A stretch of 54,972 bases of DNA from Sva-07 sp035527095. GTDB taxonomy: Bacteria; Actinomycetota; Acidimicrobiia; Acidimicrobiales; Ilumatobacteraceae. The number at the start of each line of letters is the position of its first letter. The stretch's first letter is position 1. Made by a program: the position numbers and the translations under genes. Below, in pieces: positions 27,196 to 34,670 of the stretch. The stretch spans positions 1-54,972 of the forward strand of contig DATLBC010000077.1 of assembly GCA_035527095.1 (NCBI GenBank), written 5' to 3'. Below the pieces are notes generated by a model. The model did not search any database. It saw only the letters and a program-made list of their open reading frames with translations, and was not told the DNA's origin.

Positions 27196-27533
27196 CGATG
27201 ACGACCGCTGACGTCGAGCGTGGCGCGGCGTTCTACGGCGCCGTGCTCGGCTGGGAATTCCACGAACAGGACGACGGCGGTCAGCACGTGACGAACACCG
27301 AGATGCCGATCGGCCTGCGCGCCACCGAGAACCCTCACGGCAACACCGAGCCCGGCGAGGTCCAGATATGGTTCACCGCGCGCGACTTCGATGACGCGGT
27401 CGAACGGGTCCGGGTGGCCGGTGGCACGGTGGTCGAACTCAACGCCTGGGACTCGGGACGCGAGGCGATCTGCGAGGACGACAAGGGGGTCGTCTTCAAG
27501 CTCAGCGAACCCGCCCCGGGCTACGACCGCTGA
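27192..27533 (+). CDS. VOC family protein, second domain
   Basis: A ~113-residue VOC domain: TADVERGAAFYGAVLGWEFHE at the N-terminus, then VQIWFTARDFDDAVERVRVAGGTVV and CEDDKGVVFKLSEP at the end. ATG 27192 overlaps the preceding stop as ATGA. The same frame is coding-like for several residues before this ATG (PPGPSEPYY), inside the 3' end of the first VOC gene. That suggests a one-base loss in the CCGGGCCCG run fused or split the two domains. The enzyme activity is unknown, because VOC proteins range from glyoxalases to dioxygenases and drug-binding proteins. Confidence 0.8.
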   Translation: MTMTTADVERGAAFYGAVLGWEFHEQDDGGQHVTNTEMPIGLRATENPHGNTEPGEVQIWFTARDFDDAVERVRVAGGTVVELNAWDSGREAICEDDKGVVFKLSEPAPGYDR

Positions 27534-27558
27534 GTCCCGGCCGTAGGACTCCTCGACA

Positions 27559-27564
27559 TAGCGT
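27559..27564 (+). promoter_or_regulatory. Putative -10 element, leaderless gene at 27571
   Basis: TAGCGT ends six bases before GTG 27571, with no Shine-Dalgarno sequence. Confidence 0.6.
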
Positions 27565-27570
27565 GGCGTC

Positions 27571-28143
27571 GTGACCGACGGCGTCGATCTGTACTGGATT
27601 CCCCTCGGCGCGGGTGCCGGGGGCGCGTTCGTACGTTGGAGTGGCCGTAGCTACGAAGCGGTTGCGGCAACACTCGGTCGGCGTCGACGCCAGCCGTTGT
27701 TCCACTCGGCGCTCGCCGTGCGCGTCACCGGCGTGACGACCGTGATCGAGATGACACCGGTGTGGATCACTCGGGGTGAGCGCGGCGTGGTCGGTGAGGG
27801 TGCGGTCGGGCTGAGGGGGCTCGGGCGGTGGCGGGTCTTCCGGTACGAGGTGAGGCGGTGGGCGGGCGGCTCGATCCCCGATGTCGCCCACGCCATCGGG
27901 GGTGCGGTGAGGGTGAGTGACGACGCGGCGGTGGCGTCGCGAGTCTGCGACCTCGTCCCGCTGGTTCCGCTCGTCACGTGGGGCCGCGACGAGTTGCGCA
28001 CCGGCGACATGTGGAACTCGAACTCGGTGGTGTCGTGGTTGCTGTCGAGTGCCGCGATCGCGCTCGACGACCTGCGTCCGCCCGGCGACGGTCGGGCGCC
28101 GGGATGGGATGCCGGGATCGTGGCGGCACGCGATCGACCATGA
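27571..28143 (+). CDS. Conserved hypothetical protein
   Basis: A 190-residue protein beginning TDGVDLYWIPLGAGAGG. It has a central RWRVFRYEVRRWAGGSIPDV segment and a C-terminal WGRDELRTGDMWNSNSVVSWLL followed by DLRPPGDGRAPGWDAG. These blocks look like a conserved actinobacterial family of unknown function. The RTGDMWNSNSVVSWLL stretch is reminiscent of the active-site helix of permuted papain-like (LRAT/NlpC) folds, but the nucleophile position is Ser rather than Cys, so this is only a structural suggestion. No signal peptide or membrane segment is seen. GTG 27571 is supported by the TAGCGT element upstream. Confidence 0.75.
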   Translation: MTDGVDLYWIPLGAGAGGAFVRWSGRSYEAVAATLGRRRRQPLFHSALAVRVTGVTTVIEMTPVWITRGERGVVGEGAVGLRGLGRWRVFRYEVRRWAGGSIPDVAHAIGGAVRVSDDAAVASRVCDLVPLVPLVTWGRDELRTGDMWNSNSVVSWLLSSAAIALDDLRPPGDGRAPGWDAGIVAARDRP

Positions 28144-28184
28144 GCGGTTGGAGGTCGGCGTCGCCGGGCACTGCGTCGGACGCG

Positions 28185-28190
28185 TAGCGT
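28185..28190 (+). promoter_or_regulatory. Putative -10 element, leaderless CmcJ-like gene
   Basis: TAGCGT ends six bases before ATG 28197, with no Shine-Dalgarno sequence. Confidence 0.6.
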
Positions 28191-28196
28191 TGACCC

Positions 28197-29039
28197 ATGG
28201 CCGATCCTCTGCGTGCTCCTGCCGAACTGTTCTGCCGCTCGACGTTGAACTTCGCATCGCGCAGCGGTGAATTCGTTGCTGCCCCCGAGGAGATCGACAT
28301 CCTCGATGGCCGCACCGCTGATCTGCCTGGTTGGCAGGATTGCGGGTTCGAGCTGTTGTCGCATGCGTCCGCAGCATCCGGATGGAACGACGACGACGAA
28401 CTCGCTGCCGTCCACCATGGCGAGATGGAGGAGATCGCGCGCCAGATGACCGGCTGTGACGTCGCCCTCGTCTCGAACCACATCAAACGTGGCCCCGAGC
28501 ACGCGAAGCTGCACGAAGACCTGGCGCCGATCGCGTTCGTGCACTCCGATTTCGCCGCCGGCTACGACACCCTCGTCCGCCGGTCGTACGTGGAGCCCGA
28601 GCGAGAAGGCACGTTGCGAGCGCTCGAGCGCAACGGCGTCACGGGAGCCGATGTCGTCGATGCATCGCGTCTCGTGATCCTGCAGTTCTGGCGGAACATC
28701 GGCGAGCCGAAGATGGACTTCCCACTTGCGTTCTGCGACGCACGCACGGTGGTGCCCGCGGACGGCCATCCCATCCCGGTCAAGGACTACGCCGGCTCCG
28801 GGATCGACTTCGAGGCGCTCGCCCTGCTGGCACCCACCGAGGTGTCGCCCTACCGCTGGTTCGCATTCCCTGAACTCCTCGACGACGAAGTGGTCGCATT
28901 CCGCACGTACGACACGGAACTGGTCGACAACGGCGACACCTGGTTCACACCGCACTCGGCCTTCCGCGATCAGGACGTCGAGGTCGGCCATCCTGCGCGG
29001 CACAGCATCGAGCTCCGCGCGATCTGTCTGTATCGCTAG
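28197..29039 (+). CDS. CmcJ/NvfI-family (AsaB-like) putative oxygenase
   Basis: A 280-residue protein resembling the CmcJ/NvfI family, known mainly from fungal and actinobacterial natural-product clusters as hydroxylases, desaturases or isomerases. Family blocks are FVHSDFAAGYDTLVRR (an H-x-D metal-binding candidate), ILQFWRNIGEPKMDFPLAFCDAR and the C-terminal YDTELVDNGDTWFTPHSAFRDQDV followed by PARHSIELRAICLY. The distal His in the PHSAF segment and the Arg of the last block are candidate iron and 2-oxoglutarate ligands. No biosynthetic cluster surrounds it; the neighbours are an unknown protein and an SDR, so its substrate cannot be inferred. Confidence 0.82.
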   Translation: MADPLRAPAELFCRSTLNFASRSGEFVAAPEEIDILDGRTADLPGWQDCGFELLSHASAASGWNDDDELAAVHHGEMEEIARQMTGCDVALVSNHIKRGPEHAKLHEDLAPIAFVHSDFAAGYDTLVRRSYVEPEREGTLRALERNGVTGADVVDASRLVILQFWRNIGEPKMDFPLAFCDARTVVPADGHPIPVKDYAGSGIDFEALALLAPTEVSPYRWFAFPELLDDEVVAFRTYDTELVDNGDTWFTPHSAFRDQDVEVGHPARHSIELRAICLYR

Positions 29040-29071
29040 TTCGGGGGTCGTTCGGCGAGAGTGTCTTCTCC

Positions 29072-29097
29072 GGGGTCAGACCCGCGATGTCATCGAC
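29072..29097 (+). repeat. GGGTCAGACCC repeat, family B copy 2
   Basis: GGGGTCAGACCC followed by GCGATGTCATCGACA lies between the CmcJ-like and SDR genes. The core plus GCGATGT flank matches the inverted copy at 32653-32693. Confidence 0.6.
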
Positions 29098-29116
29098 AGC
29101 CACGACAGGGAGCGAC

Positions 29117-29878
29117 ATGGAGATCCAGGGACTGAAGGCCATCATCATCGGCGGTGCGTCCGGCTTCGCGCGAGCGACCGCTGAGCGAATCGCGGCCGGC
29201 GGCGGCTCGCTGGCGATCCTCGACCGCGAAGAATCGGCGGGGGCCGAGGTCGCGGCTGCGCTGGGCGGCACGTGGCACCCCACGAACGTGCTCGACTTCA
29301 ACGGGATCGCCATGGTGATCGCCGAAGCCGTCGAAGCGCTCGGAGGATTGCACGTCGCCGTCAACACCGCCGGCGGCGGCAAGGCGGGCCGCACGCTCGG
29401 ACGCAGTGGTCCGTTCGATCTCGACGACTTTCGTGCGGTGATCGATCTCAATCTGATCGGCACCTTCAACACCAACCGGTTGTGCGCCGCCCACATGGCC
29501 GAGGGCGAACCGAACGTCGACGGGGAGCGTGGCGTGCTGATCAACACTTCCTCGATCGCTGCGTTCGAAGGCCAGATCGGCCAGGTCGCCTACACCGCCG
29601 CGAAGGCGGGCATCGCCGGGATGACGCTCACGATGGCACGCGACCTCGGCTCGCTCGGCATCCGGGTCAACACGATCGCTCCGAGCCTCTTCGCCACCGG
29701 CCTCACTGCCGGCGTCACCGAGGACCGTGCTGCCGGCCTCACGAAGGATGCCGCCTTTCCGAAGCGCCTCGGCCGCCCCGACGAGTACGCGCGCCTGGCG
29801 ATCGCGATCATCGAGAACCCGATGCTCAACGGCGACACCATCCGACTCGACGCCGGCACCCGGTTCGCACCCAAGTAG
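29117..29878 (+). CDS. Short-chain dehydrogenase/reductase (17-beta-HSD10-like)
   Basis: A 253-residue SDR with the NAD(P)-binding GGASGFARATA motif at the N-terminus, an NTAGGGKAGRT segment in place of NNAG, and the Ser-Tyr-Lys active site as NTSSIAAFEGQIGQVAYTAAKAG (Ser near 143, Tyr and Lys in YTAAK). The overall pattern is that of 3-hydroxyacyl-CoA dehydrogenase type 2 / 17-beta-HSD type 10, so oxidation of short 3-hydroxyacyl-CoA or hydroxysteroids is plausible. ATG 29117 is chosen because AGGGAG lies about five bases upstream; the open frame before it covers a family B repeat. A family A palindrome begins two bases after its stop. Confidence 0.92.
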   Translation: MEIQGLKAIIIGGASGFARATAERIAAGGGSLAILDREESAGAEVAAALGGTWHPTNVLDFNGIAMVIAEAVEALGGLHVAVNTAGGGKAGRTLGRSGPFDLDDFRAVIDLNLIGTFNTNRLCAAHMAEGEPNVDGERGVLINTSSIAAFEGQIGQVAYTAAKAGIAGMTLTMARDLGSLGIRVNTIAPSLFATGLTAGVTEDRAAGLTKDAAFPKRLGRPDEYARLAIAIIENPMLNGDTIRLDAGTRFAPK

Positions 29879-29880
29879 TT

Positions 29881-29936
29881 CACGTTTGCGTCGAGCCTTT
29901 CGAGGGACGCACCGCCCGAACCTCGACGCAAACGTG
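29881..29936 (+). repeat. Long palindromic repeat, family A copy 4
   Basis: Perfect 15-base outer arms CACGTTTGCGTCGAG (29881-29895) and CTCGACGCAAACGTG (29922-29936), with a weaker inner stem. It sits between convergent genes (SDR and the nitronate-monooxygenase-like gene), so here it could terminate transcription in both directions. Confidence 0.85.
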
Positions 29937-29950
29937 GTTTTCGGGCGGGG

Positions 29951-31096
29951 TCAGTACTCGAGCTGACCGGCGAGTGACTCGACGGCGTCGATGAACTCGG
30001 TGACCATGTCCATCACGACCTGGCCGGCGGACTTCGGCTGGTTCATCGTGCCGACGATCTGGCCGACGAAGTAGCCGGCAAGCTTCTCGGCACCCGAGCC
30101 GTGCGTGTATGCCGCCCGGTTGATGCGGGCCTGGGCCTCGTTGGTGAGGATCGGCTGCAGCGGCATGCCGAGCGGTGCGGGCGTGTCCTCGCGGTCCCAT
30201 TCCTCGGTCCAGGCGGTCTTCAGCATGCGTGCGGGCTTTCCGGTCATCGACCGCGACCTGATCGTGTCGGCCGACGTCGCGGCGAGGAACTTCTGCTTCA
30301 CCACCGGGTGGGTCTCGGCCTCGTCGGTGGTCAACCACACCGAGCCGCACCACACGCCCTGCGCGCCGAGCGCCATCGCCGCGGCCATTTGGCGACCGCG
30401 CCCGATGCCGCCGGCACCCAACACCGGGATGTCGACGGCGTCGACGATCTCGGGGATCAGCACCATCGAGCCGATCTCGCCGGTGTGGCCGCCCGCCTCG
30501 GAGCCCTGAGCGATGATGATGTCGACGCCGGCCGCCTGATGGCGCTCGGCATGCACGGGCCGCCCGGCGAGCGCCCCGATCAGGCGGCCCTCCTCCTTGA
30601 CCCGGTCGATCAGGAACTGCGGTGGCGGGCCGAGCGCATTGGCGACGAACGCTGTCTTGTGGGCGAGCGAGATCTCGAGTTGCGGACCAGCTGCGGCCGC
30701 GCTGAAGGGAGCGATGCCGCCGTGGCCTGCCGTCGACCGACCGGAGGCGCGTTCCTCGTCGGCCGGGAACTCGGGGACCTCGTAGCGGCGCAGGATGTCG
30801 TCGATGAACTCACGGTGGGTGTCGGGAATCAAGGCGCGGATGTCGTCGAGCTTGTAACCACCGTCTTCGTCACCGGCGTACTTGGCGGGCACGATCAGGT
30901 CGACGCCGTACGGGCGATCACCGATCTCGTCCTCGATCCACTTCAAGTCGATCTCGAGCTGCTCGGGGGAGTGGGCGACGGCGCCGAGTACGCCGAGACC
31001 ACCAGCTTTCGACACGGCGGCGACGACGTCGCGACAGTGACTGAACGCGAAGATCGGAAACTCGATGTCGAGCATCTCGGTGGCGGCGGTCTTCAT
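29951..31096 (-). CDS. Nitronate monooxygenase-like FMN enzyme
   Basis: A 381-residue TIM-barrel flavoprotein of the 2-nitropropane dioxygenase / nitronate monooxygenase / enoyl-reductase FabK group. Barrel landmarks are FPIFAFSHCRDVVAAVSKAGGLGVLG, IIIAQGSEAGGHTGEIGSMVLIPE and VLGAGGIGRGRQMAAAMALGAQGVWCGSVWL (FMN phosphate site). Compared with classical enzymes it has an extended segment at ~residues 70-130 and a C-terminal extension. ATG 31096 is preceded by AGGAG with nine-base spacing, one of the few strong Shine-Dalgarno sites here. The physiological substrate is uncertain. Confidence 0.88.
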   Translation of the reverse strand: MKTAATEMLDIEFPIFAFSHCRDVVAAVSKAGGLGVLGAVAHSPEQLEIDLKWIEDEIGDRPYGVDLIVPAKYAGDEDGGYKLDDIRALIPDTHREFIDDILRRYEVPEFPADEERASGRSTAGHGGIAPFSAAAAGPQLEISLAHKTAFVANALGPPPQFLIDRVKEEGRLIGALAGRPVHAERHQAAGVDIIIAQGSEAGGHTGEIGSMVLIPEIVDAVDIPVLGAGGIGRGRQMAAAMALGAQGVWCGSVWLTTDEAETHPVVKQKFLAATSADTIRSRSMTGKPARMLKTAWTEEWDREDTPAPLGMPLQPILTNEAQARINRAAYTHGSGAEKLAGYFVGQIVGTMNQPKSAGQVVMDMVTEFIDAVESLAGQLEY

Positions 31097-31213
31097 CGTG
31101 GTCTCCTGACGGCGGGGCTGACGTTCTCATTGTGACCGCCGGGCCACACCACCGACGAAGCCGCACGTCGACGCCGCTTCGAGCGGCGGGAGCGCGCCGA
31201 ACGGTGGACGGCG

Positions 31214-31262
31214 TACGATGGAGACCGGCACGACATTCCGTCGGCCGCAATCCAATCAGGAG
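31214..31262 (+). promoter_or_regulatory. Promoter -10 and Shine-Dalgarno for aminomutase-like gene
   Basis: TACGAT at 31214-31219 would start transcription near 31226. AGGAG at 31258-31262 lies ten bases before ATG 31273. This is a leadered promoter, in contrast to the leaderless ones in the window. Confidence 0.45.
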
Positions 31263-31272
31263 CCGATACCTC

Positions 31273-32646
31273 ATGTCCGTGACCGACTCGACCACTACGT
31301 CAGAGCTCGTCGCCAGGGCGAAAGAGATCACCGAGCGCGAGCTGGCGGTCTACGCAGAACGAACCAAGGGATCGCAGGTCGCCACGGAGCGCGCTCGCAA
31401 GGTTCTCCCGGCCGGCGTTCCGTCGAGCTTCCAGGCCTACGACCCGCATCCGATCGTGGTCAAGCACGCATCCGGATCGCACATGGTCGACGTCGACGAC
31501 AACGAATACGTCGACTACGACATGGGCTTCGGCGCGCTGTTCGCCGGCCACATGCACCCGGCGGTTCGCGCCGCCGTCGAAGCGCAGCTGTCCGACGGCA
31601 CGCTGTACGTCACGCCGTGCGAACTCGATGCCGAAGTCGCCGAGTTGCTGGGCGAGCGCTACGGCTTCCCCATGTGGCGCCCGACCAACTCGGGCACCGA
31701 GGCCACGATGGACGCGATCCGGCTGGCCCGCGGTGTCACCAAGCGCGAGAAGCTCGTCAAGGTCGAGGGCGGATATCACGGCCACCACGACGAGGTGATG
31801 ATCTCCAACAAGCCGGCGATCGCCGACGCCGGCCCGGCCGACTCGCCGAATTCGATCCCGCAATCGGCCGGCATCACGCAGGGCACGATCGACGACGTCA
31901 TCGTGATCCAGTACAACGACGCCGCTGCGCTCGAACGGGCGCTCTCCAACCGCGACGTCGCCTGTTTCATCGTCGAGCCGGTGATGGAGAACATCGGCAT
32001 CTGTCTGCCGGATCCCGGGTACCTCGAGGCCGTCCGGGAGATCTGCGACAACTACGGCACGCTGCTCATCTTCGACGAGGTCAAGACCGGCATCACCGCC
32101 GGCGTCGGCGGCGCGACCAAGAAGCTCGGCGTCACACCCGACCTGATCACGCTCGCCAAGTCGATCGGCGGCGGTTTCCCCGTCGGCGCGTTCGGTGGCA
32201 AGGCCGAGTACATGGACCTGATCACCACCGGCGAGGTGCTGCACCTCGGCACGTACAACGGCAACCCGCTGGTGATGGCCGCCGCCAAGGCGACGCTCAC
32301 CGAGGCGTGCACGCCCGAGGCGATCGACCAGGCGATCGCGCTGAACCATCGCCTGGTCGAGGCGTGCCAGAAGATCATCGACGACGCCGGCCTGCCCGCG
32401 CACACCGTCGAGTTCGGTGCGAAGGGCTGCATCACCTGGTCGATCGACCCTGTTCGCAACTACCGCGACTACAAGGCCACCGACTTCGACCTCGCGTTCG
32501 CGCAGTGGATGCACGGCATCAACCGCGGCATCCTGCTGCCGCCGGGCCTCGACGAGCAGTGGCTGATCTCCGTGATGCACACCGAGGCCGACGCGATGCG
32601 CTACGCCGACGTGTTCGCCGAGTTCGTTGCCGAACTGACCGCCTGA
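31273..32646 (+). CDS. Glutamate-1-semialdehyde aminotransferase-like class III enzyme
   Basis: A 457-residue PLP enzyme with VLPAGVPSSFQAYDPHP, RPTNSGTEATMDAIRLARG (PLP phosphate site), GGYHGHHDEVM, FIVEPVMENIG, LLIFDEVKTGITAG (Asp pairing the PLP ring) and the PLP lysine in LAKSIGGGFPVGAFGG. These match the GSA-aminomutase-like branch. Because its residues and length (~25 longer than HemL) differ from the haem enzyme, a catabolic or biosynthetic transaminase role is more likely. It is a second copy of this branch in the window, besides the truncated one at 1-731. ATG 31273 is supported by AGGAG upstream; longer upstream frames are rejected. An inverted family B repeat starts seven bases after its stop. 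Confidence 0.92.
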   Translation: MSVTDSTTTSELVARAKEITERELAVYAERTKGSQVATERARKVLPAGVPSSFQAYDPHPIVVKHASGSHMVDVDDNEYVDYDMGFGALFAGHMHPAVRAAVEAQLSDGTLYVTPCELDAEVAELLGERYGFPMWRPTNSGTEATMDAIRLARGVTKREKLVKVEGGYHGHHDEVMISNKPAIADAGPADSPNSIPQSAGITQGTIDDVIVIQYNDAAALERALSNRDVACFIVEPVMENIGICLPDPGYLEAVREICDNYGTLLIFDEVKTGITAGVGGATKKLGVTPDLITLAKSIGGGFPVGAFGGKAEYMDLITTGEVLHLGTYNGNPLVMAAAKATLTEACTPEAIDQAIALNHRLVEACQKIIDDAGLPAHTVEFGAKGCITWSIDPVRNYRDYKATDFDLAFAQWMHGINRGILLPPGLDEQWLISVMHTEADAMRYADVFAEFVAELTA

Positions 32647-32652
32647 CCGATC

Positions 32653-32693
32653 GACGGATTACATCGCGGGTCTGACCCCTGATGTAATCCGTC
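32653..32693 (+). repeat. Perfect palindrome containing family B core, copy 3
   Basis: Arms GACGGATTACATC (32653-32665) and GATGTAATCCGTC (32681-32693) pair perfectly around a 15-base loop that itself contains GGGTCTGACCC. The element follows the aminomutase-like gene directly and would act as a hairpin terminator-like structure. The core is the reverse complement of the copies at 17740 and 29072. Confidence 0.85.
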
Positions 32694-32733
32694 GGGCACC
32701 GGTCCGGCCTCGGCTGGAGCGCGTTGGATGGGC

Positions 32734-32739
32734 GAGACT
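32734..32739 (+). promoter_or_regulatory. Possible -10 element for hydroxyacid dehydrogenase gene
   Basis: GAGACT lies seven bases before GTG 32747, the same layout as at 21159-21172. Confidence 0.4.
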
Positions 32740-32746
32740 GGTCGGC

Positions 32747-33697
32747 GTGGCACTGTTCTGTACCGACACATTCGCCGACGCGTACGCTGCGGAAATCGCG
32801 GCAGCAGCACCGGGACTCGAACTGATCGTGCTCCGACCGGGCGAGGAAGTGTCGGTCGACGACATCGAGCGCATCACGATCGCGTTCTTCTCGAACGATG
32901 CATGGCCCGAACGGGCAGCACCGTTCTTCAAGGTGGCCCTCGAAGCCATGAACATCGAGTGGTTCCACTCGATGTCGGCGGGCGTCGACAGCCCGGTGTT
33001 CTCGACGTTCCTCGAGCGCGGTGCACGGCTGACGACGTCGTCGGGAGCGAGCGCCCCACCGATTGCAGGGACGGTGATGCTCTATCTCCTCGCACTCAGT
33101 CGCGGTCTCCCACGGTGGTTGCAGGCGCAGGCAGCCCACGAGTGGTCCCCGGCACCGTTCCGCGACCTCGACGGTCAACGGGTCGTCGTCGTCGGCTACG
33201 GCCCGATCGGCCGCGAGGTCGTGAGGCTGGCCACCGCGTTCGGGATGCAGCCGACGGTGGTTCGCCGAACGGCCTGCGGCGACGAACCGTGCCCGGTGCA
33301 ACCTCTGGCCGAGCTCGTCGACGCCGTCGAGCATGCCGATGCGGTCGTCATTGCGCTGCCGCTGGCACCCGAGACGCGCGGCATCGTCAGCGCCGACGTG
33401 ATCGCGTCGATGCCGGCGCACGCCGTCTTCGTCAACGTGGGGCGTGGCGAACTGGTCGATCAGGGCGCACTCACCGCGGCGTTGGCGACCGGGCAACTCG
33501 CCGGCGCTGGCCTCGATGTCTTCGATCCAGAACCGCTGCCCGCCGACGATCAACTCTGGGATCTGCCCAATGTGATCATCAGTCCCCACACTTCGGGGTC
33601 CAGCGATGGGACCACCGCTCGCGTCGCCCAGATCTTCCTCGACAATCTCGCCCGGTTCGTTCGCGGTGAGCCGTTGCGCAATGAAGTGATGCGCTAG
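32747..33697 (+). CDS. D-2-hydroxyacid dehydrogenase family protein
   Basis: A 316-residue NAD(P)-dependent dehydrogenase of the D-isomer-specific 2-hydroxyacid family. The Rossmann motif is VVVVGYGPIGREV. The catalytic Arg is in VNVGRGELVDQGAL, the Glu in DVFDPEPLPADDQLW and the His in NVIISPHTSG. The N-terminal substrate domain is divergent and includes WFHSMSAGVD. Such enzymes reduce 2-keto acids or oxidise D-hydroxy acids; the specific substrate is not evident. GTG 32747 fits the family N-terminus. The gene is convergent with the sigma factor gene. Confidence 0.92.
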   Translation: MALFCTDTFADAYAAEIAAAAPGLELIVLRPGEEVSVDDIERITIAFFSNDAWPERAAPFFKVALEAMNIEWFHSMSAGVDSPVFSTFLERGARLTTSSGASAPPIAGTVMLYLLALSRGLPRWLQAQAAHEWSPAPFRDLDGQRVVVVGYGPIGREVVRLATAFGMQPTVVRRTACGDEPCPVQPLAELVDAVEHADAVVIALPLAPETRGIVSADVIASMPAHAVFVNVGRGELVDQGALTAALATGQLAGAGLDVFDPEPLPADDQLWDLPNVIISPHTSGSSDGTTARVAQIFLDNLARFVRGEPLRNEVMR

Positions 33698-33733
33698 CTC
33701 GGCGTCCGCTGCGTGGCGGTGTCGTCGGAGCGG

Positions 33734-34594
33734 TCAGGCGGCGATGGGCTCGGCGTGGGTGCGCAGCTTGGCGATCGCCCGTTCGACACGGCGACGAACG
33801 GCTTGTGGGGTGACGCCCAGTTCCTCGGCTATGACGGCGAATGTCGCCGGCTGCCGTCCGCGCAGACCGAAGCGTGCGGCGACTGCGAACGCACTGGTGG
33901 CATCGAGATGGTCGAGGAGCGCATCGATCTGTTCGCGAGCGACGCGCCGTTCCGCCGCCTCGTCGGGCCCCTCATCGTCGCTGGCCACGAGTGTGCCAAG
34001 CGTGTCCTGCCCGTCACCGATCGGGCGGTCCATCGACTCGAGCTGCGTCAGCATGTCGATCATCGCCAGTTCGTCGTCGAGCCGTGCACCTGACGCAGTG
34101 GTCGCGGCAACGGCGGTGCGGAGCTCGCGGGTGCGGTGCCCCGGGATGCGGATGGTCGTGGCAGAGGCCTCGAGTCCACGCTGGATCGACTGTCGGATCC
34201 ACCAGGTCGCGTACGTCGAGAACTTGTAGCCGCGGCGCCAATCGAACTTCTCGACCGCCTTCTCGAGGCCGATCATCCCGTCTTGGACGATGTCGTCGCG
34301 GTCGAGGTGCACCGGCACGCTGAACCGGTTGGCGATGCTCTGCACGAGCCGAACGGTCGCCTCGATGAAGTGGTGCTGCGCCCTCTCGCCTTCCGCGACG
34401 ACCTCGAGATCGCCGTCGAGTGCGGCATCGCCATCGAGTCGCAGCCGGGCCGCTCTGCCCGCTTCGATCGCCTGGGCAAGCCATCGTTCATCGGCGGCGC
34501 TGAGCAGCGCCCGATGGTTGTGTCGGGGTCGACGGGCGACGGTTCGCTGACCTGCAGGGACATGAGCACGGGAGGGGCTGTCGGAGCGAGGCAT
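33734..34594 (-). CDS. RNA polymerase sigma-70 family factor (group 2/3-like)
   Basis: A 286-residue sigma factor. Region 2 is clear: FIEATVRLVQSIANRFSVPVHL, DRDDIVQDGMIGLEKAVEKFD and YKFSTYATWWIRQSIQRGLE (-10 recognition and melting). Region 3 follows (RELRTAVAATTASGARL), then region 4 with ATFAVIAEELGVTPQAVRRRVERAIAKLR (-35 helix-turn-helix). It lacks most of region 1 and is shorter than a housekeeping SigA, so it is probably an alternative factor. ATG 34594 is favoured: TATGAT lies six bases upstream and TTGACC a further 17 bases upstream, a near-consensus promoter giving a leaderless mRNA. The gene is divergent from the mrp operon, so the factor might influence it; that is inference. Confidence 0.9.
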   Translation of the reverse strand: MPRSDSPSRAHVPAGQRTVARRPRHNHRALLSAADERWLAQAIEAGRAARLRLDGDAALDGDLEVVAEGERAQHHFIEATVRLVQSIANRFSVPVHLDRDDIVQDGMIGLEKAVEKFDWRRGYKFSTYATWWIRQSIQRGLEASATTIRIPGHRTRELRTAVAATTASGARLDDELAMIDMLTQLESMDRPIGDGQDTLGTLVASDDEGPDEAAERRVAREQIDALLDHLDATSAFAVAARFGLRGRQPATFAVIAEELGVTPQAVRRRVERAIAKLRTHAEPIAA

Positions 34595-34600
34595 GGACAG

Positions 34601-34629
34601 ATCATAAAACACCCTTTGAAATAGGTCAA
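34601..34629 (-). promoter_or_regulatory. Near-consensus promoter of the sigma factor gene
   Basis: On the minus strand TTGACC (34624-34629), a 17-base spacer and TATGAT (34601-34606) precede ATG 34594 by six bases. This is the best match to a housekeeping-type promoter in the window and implies leaderless transcription. Confidence 0.8.
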
Positions 34630-34631
34630 TG

Positions 34632-34661
34632 TTGTGATGTAAATAAATCGAGTCGTATCAT
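34632..34661 (+). promoter_or_regulatory. Putative mrp operon promoter
   Basis: TTGTGA (34632-34637), an 18-base spacer and TATCAT (34656-34661) precede the mrpA TTG start at 34671 by nine bases. The surrounding ~60 bases are strikingly AT-rich and are shared with the divergent sigma promoter. Confidence 0.6.
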
Positions 34662-34670
34662 CCGGGTCTG

